From Prolixibacteraceae bacterium (GTDB lineage Bacteria; Bacteroidota; Bacteroidia; Bacteroidales; Prolixibacteraceae), in assembly GCA_028282195.1 (NCBI GenBank), contig JANQII010000050.1:1-37779 (forward strand): a DNA stretch of 37,779 nt. The letters are read 5' to 3'. The notes beneath the pieces are model-generated. The model saw only the letters and a program-made list of their open reading frames with translations. It had not been told where the DNA came from and searched no databases. This document shows, piece after piece, positions 32,435-37,779 of this stretch. The first letter of the stretch is position 1. Each line of letters begins with the position of its first letter. The translations under genes and the position numbers were made by a program.

Positions 32435-35400
32435 TTATAGTTCAACATTTAATCCTAATAAAAAAACTTTGGCCAGTGGATAAGAGTTATAATCAACCCT
32501 CACATTACTTCTTCCAAAAGCATTTGCTTCAGGATTAAAACCGCTGTAATTGGTAATAGTCAGTAAATTTTGAGCAGACACGTAAATCGTTAAACCGGAT
32601 AAAAAACTGGAATTTTTAACCGGAATACTATAATCCAACCGTACTGTTTTTAACCGGAGATAAGAAGCATCCTCAACCACTAAATTACTAACCTTGCCCC
32701 CATCATACGAACTTGGTTGTACTGCTGATGGCCACTTTGTATCTGTATTATCGGGGGTCCATCTGTTTATAATCTGTTCTGCGATCCTGTTTCTTCTGAA
32801 ATTTGACGGATACATACTTTCAATCGCATTATTATTCAATAATTCGGCTCCGGTCTGTCCTTGAAAGAAAATATCAAGTTTAAAGTTCTTGTAAGTGAAC
32901 GAATTGCTTAACCCAAATGTCAGGTCAGGGAAAGGATCCCCTAACACAAGCTGATCGGCCGGGGTTATCGCTCCATCATCGTTTATATCTTGAAAAATTG
33001 GATATCCCGGTTTTGAAAGGGGTTGGGAAGAGTTGGCAACTTCATCCTCCGATTGAAATATGCCTGTGATTTGATAACCATAGTACGCATTTAAAGGATA
33101 CCCGGGTTTCACAATAGTCGTATTTCCAACATTTTGAATTCCTCCCATAATAATCGATTCCAGGGCCCCTATATCCTGAACTTCATTTTTAAGAGTTGCC
33201 AGGTTTAAGGTCGTGCGCCACGAAAAACTACTCGTTGTCATATTTCTTGATGACAACATAATTTCCAGTCCTTTATTTTGCATTGAACCTGTATTGGAAA
33301 GTATGGAATTAAATCCGGATGACATGGGAAGAGGTAACCGCAAAAGCATATCTTTTGTGTTTTTGATAAAATAATCAACAGTCCCGGACAACTTGTAATT
33401 AAGTAGTGAAAAATCAATTCCTACATTGAATTGTTCTGTTGATTCCCATTTCAAATCCGGGTTTGCCACCCTGGACGGATTCGTACTAACTTGCAGCGAG
33501 TTTCCTAAAAGTGCCGTATTACCGGCAGAATAAGTTGTTAATGATGCATAGTTTGATATTTCCTGGTTTCCTGTAATACCCCAGGATAATCTGAATTTTA
33601 ACAGATCAAACAGATTGGGTATAAACTGCTCTTCGGATAATTTCCATGCAAATGCAAATGAAGGGAAATAACCATACTTATTATTTTCACCAAACCGTGA
33701 GGAACCATCAGCTCTTATTGAGCCTGTAAAAAGGTATTTGTTACGAACAGCATAATTTATCCTGCCTAAATACGAAAGCAAAGTGTACCCGTTTTTATTG
33801 CTGCTAACACTTGCTAATTCCGTGTTCCCCAGGTTTAAATTGTCTGTTCCCAAAACATCGGTTGGGAAACCAGCTATCCCCGCAGAAAAAGACCTGTTAA
33901 TGAAATCCTGGTATGTAATCCCTCCCAAAACAGTTAAATGATGTGAATCATTAACTATTTTATCATAGCTTAAGGTGTATTCAACCAATGTATTTGATCT
34001 TTCCAAAGATGAAATATCTGCAATTCCGCCACTTGCTGCGCCATGAATTGTTAACCTGGAGTTATACAGGTCCCTTCGTCCAATATGGCGATCGGTTCCA
34101 AAATTTAATTTCGTTGAAAAGGAATCTAAAATATCATACTCAAGCGAAATATTTCCAAAAACCCTGCTTGTTTTATTGATACTGCTTATACCTTCCAGGA
34201 CACTTACCGGGTTATTAATGGTTAAATCAGGCGAGCGGACAAAAGTGCCATCTTCATTTCTGACCGGCAATGTAGGATCATATAACAAAGCCGAATTAAT
34301 AACCCCGGCTTGTTCATTGATTGCGACACTTCTTATTGCATTGTCGGAATTGAGCTGGCTTGCATTAATATTAAAATCAATTTGGAATTTCTCACCAATC
34401 TTCTGTTCAATATTTAATCTTGCAATATATTTTTTTATTCCTGAATGCTCAACAACACCGTCCTGATCATAGTAATTGACAGACATGAAATATTTTGTAT
34501 CGTTTACACCTCCTCTTAAAGATAAATTATGATTTAATACATATGCATCCCGAAATACTTCATCCTGCCAATCTGTCCCTTTTCCTACCTGGGAAATATC
34601 ATTTGATGAAAAAATGGGTTCATTTCCCATATCCATTGAAATATCATTTATAGCTTGAATATATTCTGAGGTTGACAATAAATCAATTTTTTTGTCTACG
34701 GTCTGTAATCCACCGTAAGTATCATAATTGATACTTAATTTATTTTTCTTACCCATTTTTGTAGTTATCAGGATAACACCATTTGCCCCCCTGGAACCGT
34801 AAATCGCTGTTGCAGATGCATCTTTTAGTATTTCGATTGATTCAATATCACCCGGGTTTAAAGAATTTAAAGGATTTGTCGGGTTTGGGTTACGACCTAC
34901 CTGGGCAACAATTCCACTGGAGGCAGAAGATGAAAGCATTTCACTGTTGTCAATGGGCATTCCATCTATCACGTATAGCGGTTCATTCCCAGCATTTATT
35001 GAACTGGCTCCCCGGATACGGATGGATAACCCACCACCTGGTTCAGCACTCGTTTGTGAAACTAAAACACCTGCAATCCTTCCCTGCATAGCTTCGTCAA
35101 CAGAAGAAATAGCTCCCTGGTTAAAATCATCATTTTTTAAAGAAGATACCGAACCTGTCAAATCACTCTTTTTCACAGTTCCATAACCAATGGCTACCAC
35201 TTCTTCCAGGCCAATGGCATCTTCTTCCATCGTAATGTTAAAACTTGTTTGACCTGCAACAGCAACTTCTTGTGTCCGCATCCCAACAAACGAGAATACC
35301 AGGGTTGCGCTTTCAGAAACATTAGACAAATTAAAGCTCCCATCGCTGTCTGAAATGGTACCTGTTGTTGTTCCTTTCAAAACAATTGAAACACCTGGAA

Positions 35401-35827
35401 GGGGTTGGCCGGATGAATCGGTAACTTTTCCATTGATATCTGCTTCCCTACTTTGTTTTGAAGATGATTCAACCTTCAAAATAATCTGACGGTTATGTAT
35501 TTCATACTTAACATCCGTTTTTTCGAAAAGCTGATTGAGTACATTGATGATGGAACCATCTTCAAGTTTAATACTTACCTTTCGGTTAACATCAATTTCA
35601 TCATTCTTATACAAGAAGAAAAATTCACTTTGATCTTCAATGTCTTTCAATATCTCACGAACTGTTTCATTCTTATGAGATAAGTTCAGTTTAGTTTGCT
35701 GTGAATAAACACTTGCATTGAGATGCATAAAAGTGATTAATAGCACAAATAAGGTCAATTTCATAAATCGTAACCATTTAAACAAAACCTTTAAAAAGGC
35801 CTTGCCATTAAACCATTTTTTTTTCAT
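32435..35827 (-). CDS. SusC/RagA-family TonB-dependent transporter with N-terminal signalling domain
   Basis: A 1130-residue outer-membrane transporter. In order: a long signal peptide (to about residue 43, ending VYSQ); an STN domain (about 45-125: NETVREILKDIEDQSEFFFL, then ILKV); a carboxypeptidase-regulatory-like beta domain (about 130-205: GKVTDSSGQPLPGVSIVLKG); a plug with DEAMQGRIAGVLV and LYVIDGMPIDN; and a barrel ending with the usual Leu. The STN domain is the part that contacts FecR, so substrate loading can signal to the upstream sigma factor. SusD follows directly. Together they import an oligosaccharide, probably sulfated given the sulfatase. Confidence 0.96.
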   Translation of the reverse strand: MKKKWFNGKAFLKVLFKWLRFMKLTLFVLLITFMHLNASVYSQQTKLNLSHKNETVREILKDIEDQSEFFFLYKNDEIDVNRKVSIKLEDGSIINVLNQLFEKTDVKYEIHNRQIILKVESSSKQSREADINGKVTDSSGQPLPGVSIVLKGTTTGTISDSDGSFNLSNVSESATLVFSFVGMRTQEVAVAGQTSFNITMEEDAIGLEEVVAIGYGTVKKSDLTGSVSSLKNDDFNQGAISSVDEAMQGRIAGVLVSQTSAEPGGGLSIRIRGASSINAGNEPLYVIDGMPIDNSEMLSSSASSGIVAQVGRNPNPTNPLNSLNPGDIESIEILKDASATAIYGSRGANGVILITTKMGKKNKLSINYDTYGGLQTVDKKIDLLSTSEYIQAINDISMDMGNEPIFSSNDISQVGKGTDWQDEVFRDAYVLNHNLSLRGGVNDTKYFMSVNYYDQDGVVEHSGIKKYIARLNIEQKIGEKFQIDFNINASQLNSDNAIRSVAINEQAGVINSALLYDPTLPVRNEDGTFVRSPDLTINNPVSVLEGISSINKTSRVFGNISLEYDILDSFSTKLNFGTDRHIGRRDLYNSRLTIHGAASGGIADISSLERSNTLVEYTLSYDKIVNDSHHLTVLGGITYQDFINRSFSAGIAGFPTDVLGTDNLNLGNTELASVSSNKNGYTLLSYLGRINYAVRNKYLFTGSIRADGSSRFGENNKYGYFPSFAFAWKLSEEQFIPNLFDLLKFRLSWGITGNQEISNYASLTTYSAGNTALLGNSLQVSTNPSRVANPDLKWESTEQFNVGIDFSLLNYKLSGTVDYFIKNTKDMLLRLPLPMSSGFNSILSNTGSMQNKGLEIMLSSRNMTTSSFSWRTTLNLATLKNEVQDIGALESIIMGGIQNVGNTTIVKPGYPLNAYYGYQITGIFQSEDEVANSSQPLSKPGYPIFQDINDDGAITPADQLVLGDPFPDLTFGLSNSFTYKNFKLDIFFQGQTGAELLNNNAIESMYPSNFRRNRIAEQIINRWTPDNTDTKWPSAVQPSSYDGGKVSNLVVEDASYLRLKTVRLDYSIPVKNSSFLSGLTIYVSAQNLLTITNYSGFNPEANAFGRSNVRVDYNSYPLAKVFLLGLNVEL

Positions 35828-35855
35828 AAATTTGTGATAATTAACAGTTATACAT

Positions 35856-35935
35856 ATCCCTTGTCAGAGGGATTTAACGTTTTCTCATGTTACTGCATGA
35901 GATTAAAAAGGGAAGTGTTACTGCACTTTCCTTTT
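35856..35935 (-). terminator. Terminator after fecR plus two leader hairpins before susC
   Basis: Right after the fecR stop, GGAAAGTG/CACTTCCC with a 6-base loop is followed by a T run on the minus strand (to about 35904). A second hairpin, CTCATG/CATGAG (35884-35901), has the same 6-base loop (TTACTG on the plus strand). A third, ATCCC/GGGAT, lies at about 35856-35873. The arrangement separates regulator from transporter and may attenuate susC. Confidence 0.6.
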
Positions 35936-35936
35936 T

Positions 35937-36908
35937 TTAATTCTTAACTATTTTTACTTCATTATTTTTAATCTCATAGTTCATCTGAGTAGTAAGGGAT
36001 AATACATCAAGCATTTCCCTTAAACTTTCAGTTTTAATCGTAATCGTATAGCGTGGTGAAGTATCAAAATTTTCATCAATTTTCATTTTCACATCATACC
36101 ACCGCTCCATTTTCTTTAAGATTTCAGCCAATTCTGCATTTTCAAAACGTAGCATATTTTCTTTCCAGGAAGTAAACAACCCTACATCAACTCCAGATAA
36201 CTCATACTCCCTTGTTTCTGTGTAATATGAGATTTGCTCTCCCGGGCTTAGGCTGATATTCTTTTTACTTCCTGTAACAGAAATACTTACAGACCCTTCT
36301 TCAAGAGTAGCATGCAAAACATTCTCATCCTGATAGGCATAAACATTAAAACTTGTTCCCAGCACTTTCACATGCATATCCCCTGCATTTACATAGAAAG
36401 GAATTTCTTTGCTTTTGGCTACATTGAAGAATGCTTCACCATCAATAAAAACATTTCGGGTATTTTTGTTAAAGACAACAGGATATCTGAATGTTGTTCC
36501 TGAATTAAGCCACACCTCTGTTCCATCGTACAATGTCACCATTGATTTTTCTCCATTAGGAACATAGATCTCATTAAAAACTTCAGCAAATGGTGAAGTA
36601 TTACTTTTATTGATAAGATAAAAGGAAAAAGCTCCTGTAATAAAAGCCAATACGATTACTGCAGCATATTTAATTAGTTGCTTAACAGCTTGAATATTGA
36701 ATGTTTTTGTTTTATCAGGGACAGTGAAGAATCTTTTAGTTCCCATCCGGTTCACGTTACTTAGGCCAGTAATTACCCATAGCTTTTTCAGTTCATTGTA
36801 TTTTTTTTGATTTTCTTCGGAATACTCAATCCAGTCCAATATCTCAATTAACTCATTCTCTGGAATATAATTTCCCTGAATATATTCTATAATCCTTTTT
36901 TCATCCAT
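35937..36908 (-). CDS. FecR-family anti-sigma factor
   Basis: About 323 residues from the chosen start MDEKRIIEYI; the frame stays open 10 codons further. An N-terminal cytoplasmic sigma-binding part (about 1-75, with ILDWIEYSEENQKKYNELKKLW) precedes one membrane helix (about 80-100: YAAVIVLAFITGAFSFYLI). The periplasmic FecR domain (VPNGEKSMVTLYDGTEVWLN, then GEAFFNVAKS..PFYVNAG..VKVLGTSFNVYA) is followed by a C-terminal DUF4974/STN-like domain (LRFENAELAEILKKMERWY). It holds the sigma factor at the membrane until the loaded SusC signals. It lies 62 bases after the sigma gene stop (32 from the longer start). Confidence 0.93.
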   Translation of the reverse strand: MDEKRIIEYIQGNYIPENELIEILDWIEYSEENQKKYNELKKLWVITGLSNVNRMGTKRFFTVPDKTKTFNIQAVKQLIKYAAVIVLAFITGAFSFYLINKSNTSPFAEVFNEIYVPNGEKSMVTLYDGTEVWLNSGTTFRYPVVFNKNTRNVFIDGEAFFNVAKSKEIPFYVNAGDMHVKVLGTSFNVYAYQDENVLHATLEEGSVSISVTGSKKNISLSPGEQISYYTETREYELSGVDVGLFTSWKENMLRFENAELAEILKKMERWYDVKMKIDENFDTSPRYTITIKTESLREMLDVLSLTTQMNYEIKNNEVKIVKN

Positions 36909-36970
36909 AAACAGAAATGATTTGTATGCATAACCCAAAGGATAACTTTTACCCTAATAAGTTATTCAAA

Positions 36971-37558
36971 TTATTTTAAAAAGAATAGAATATACAGCAA
37001 TGGAAGGTATTCTTTCAGCTCCTTGCGAAGAAGCTTTAAGCTTTTGGAAATGTGAGCTTCTACTGTTTTTATACTGACGCCTAATTCATCAGCAATTTCT
37101 TTATTTCTTTTATCTTCAAAACGACTTTTTTCAAAAACCACCCTTACAGAAGGAGATAACTGATCTAAGGCATCTCTTACTTTTTGTTGTAATTCTTCAA
37201 AAACAAGTTCACTGGTATCAAAGTCCGATAAAGCTTTGTGACTAATTTCAAGTTGACGATTTCGCATATAATCATCAAAATTCTTCTTAGTCTTCAACTT
37301 TTGAATTCTTTTTAATGACTTATTCTTAGTTACCGTAAATAGCCAGGCATGAATATTGGTATTATCAACCAGGCTTTCCCGTCTTTCCCAAAGTTCTGTA
37401 AAAACCTCCTGAGTAATACTGTTTGCCTCGTCAACATCATGTAAATACTGATTGGCAAAATAAGATAATTTGTGGTAAAAATAACCGTACAGTTTTTCAA
37501 AAAAGGGCTTATCCCCTGACTTAATCTGTTGCACTATTTCCTGGCTGGATATTTTCAC
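36971..37558 (-). CDS. ECF-type RNA polymerase sigma factor (SusC/FecR-linked)
   Basis: A 195-residue ECF sigma-70 factor of the Bacteroidota FecI-like group. Region 2 is at about residues 20-85 (YGYFYHKLSYFANQYL, then DEANSITQEVFTELWERRESL). Region 4 is at about 125-185 (LDQLSPSVRVVFEKSRFEDKRNKEIADELGVSIKTVEAHISKSLK, a helix-turn-helix). The start codon is GTG. A -7 box (TAACTTTG) ends only 5 bases before it, so the message may be leaderless. It is first in the locus and should activate susC when released by FecR. Confidence 0.93.
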   Translation of the reverse strand: MKISSQEIVQQIKSGDKPFFEKLYGYFYHKLSYFANQYLHDVDEANSITQEVFTELWERRESLVDNTNIHAWLFTVTKNKSLKRIQKLKTKKNFDDYMRNRQLEISHKALSDFDTSELVFEELQQKVRDALDQLSPSVRVVFEKSRFEDKRNKEIADELGVSIKTVEAHISKSLKLLRKELKEYLPLLYILFFLK

Positions 37559-37563
37559 AGATC

Positions 37564-37571
37564 CAAAGTTA
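37564..37571 (-). promoter_or_regulatory. -7 promoter box of the sigma factor gene
   Basis: TAACTTTG on the minus strand fits TAnnTTTG and ends 5 bases before the GTG start. TTTG occurs 16 and 22 bases upstream, neither at the ideal distance. Confidence 0.45.
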
Positions 37572-37727
37572 ACTTAGAAAACTATTTCAAAATCAAAATA
37601 GATAGTTTTTTTCTTATAAAAAAATGAATTCCCCCACTGCAAGCAAACGGGATACCAGCTGGAATTATCATATTATCACCCTAAGAAGCTGTCTAAAAAT
37701 TATCCATCCATTTGATTATGCGTCTTT

Positions 37728-37746
37728 CCTGCCTACCGCAGGCAGG
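37728..37746. repeat. Small palindrome near the right edge
   Basis: CCTGCCT-ACCGC-AGGCAGG, a perfect 7-bp stem. Similar palindromes are common between genes in this phylum. The surrounding 37620-37779 has no gene that I can recognise. Confidence 0.45.
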
Positions 37747-37779
37747 TTCGTTTATACTGCGTTGAATTTTCCTTATCCC

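Noticed and set aside
37680-37779. End of another insertion sequence at the right edge
   Set aside because: AAGCTGTCTAAAAA resembles ends of some elements, but there is no partner end or transposase in view.

Overview
The window comes from the chromosome of a member of the Bacteroidota, most likely a marine or anaerobic relative of the Marinilabiliales/Prolixibacteraceae. The family-level placement is inference. The evidence is AT-rich DNA, a SusC/SusD pair with an ECF sigma/FecR regulator and a sulfatase, an S46 dipeptidyl peptidase, an atpD-atpC pair with a short epsilon subunit, and many matches to the Bacteroidota promoter pattern (TTTG, about 18 bases, TAnnTTTG).

Positions 1-6640 form an accessory island that ends at an intact tRNA-Asn. 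It holds an orphan antitoxin-like gene, a Xre/RES toxin-antitoxin pair, a two-gene AAA ATPase plus TOPRIM operon resembling OLD/PARIS-type defence, a secreted 3-keto-disaccharide hydrolase (DUF1080), a MntA/HepT (MNT/HEPN) pair and GIY-YIG nuclease sequences. The 3' end of the tRNA (core GCTCCCCAGGT on the plus strand) recurs at 6564, 6199, 5449 and, with one mismatch, 3949. It splits this stretch into units of about 365, 750 and 1500 bp. This looks like stepwise accretion of small cargo modules at a tRNA 3' end and is the most unusual structure in the window. A dense palindrome cluster lies at 3595-3920.

Positions 7190-26600 are mostly core genome: an MMPL/RND-type transporter, a polyprenyl synthase, atpD-atpC, a GT9 glycosyltransferase, a PatB-type C-S lyase with a ComB-family phosphatase, a small secreted two-repeat protein, an exported 1-Cys peroxiredoxin, gltX, an S46 peptidase, RNase HI, Kdo transferase and a class II (B12-dependent) ribonucleotide reductase. 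Clear hairpin terminators separate most of these units.

Positions 26600-29330 are a loose region with direct repeats, a small conserved protein behind a strong promoter, and an IS630-type insertion sequence whose transposase is split at an A8 run (probable -1 frameshifting). Positions 29333-37558 (minus strand) are a glycan-uptake locus read in the order ECF sigma, FecR, SusC, SusD, sulfatase. Structured leaders sit before SusC and between SusD and the sulfatase. It probably captures and desulfates a sulfated glycan under trans-envelope signalling. Its substrate cannot be read from the sequence.
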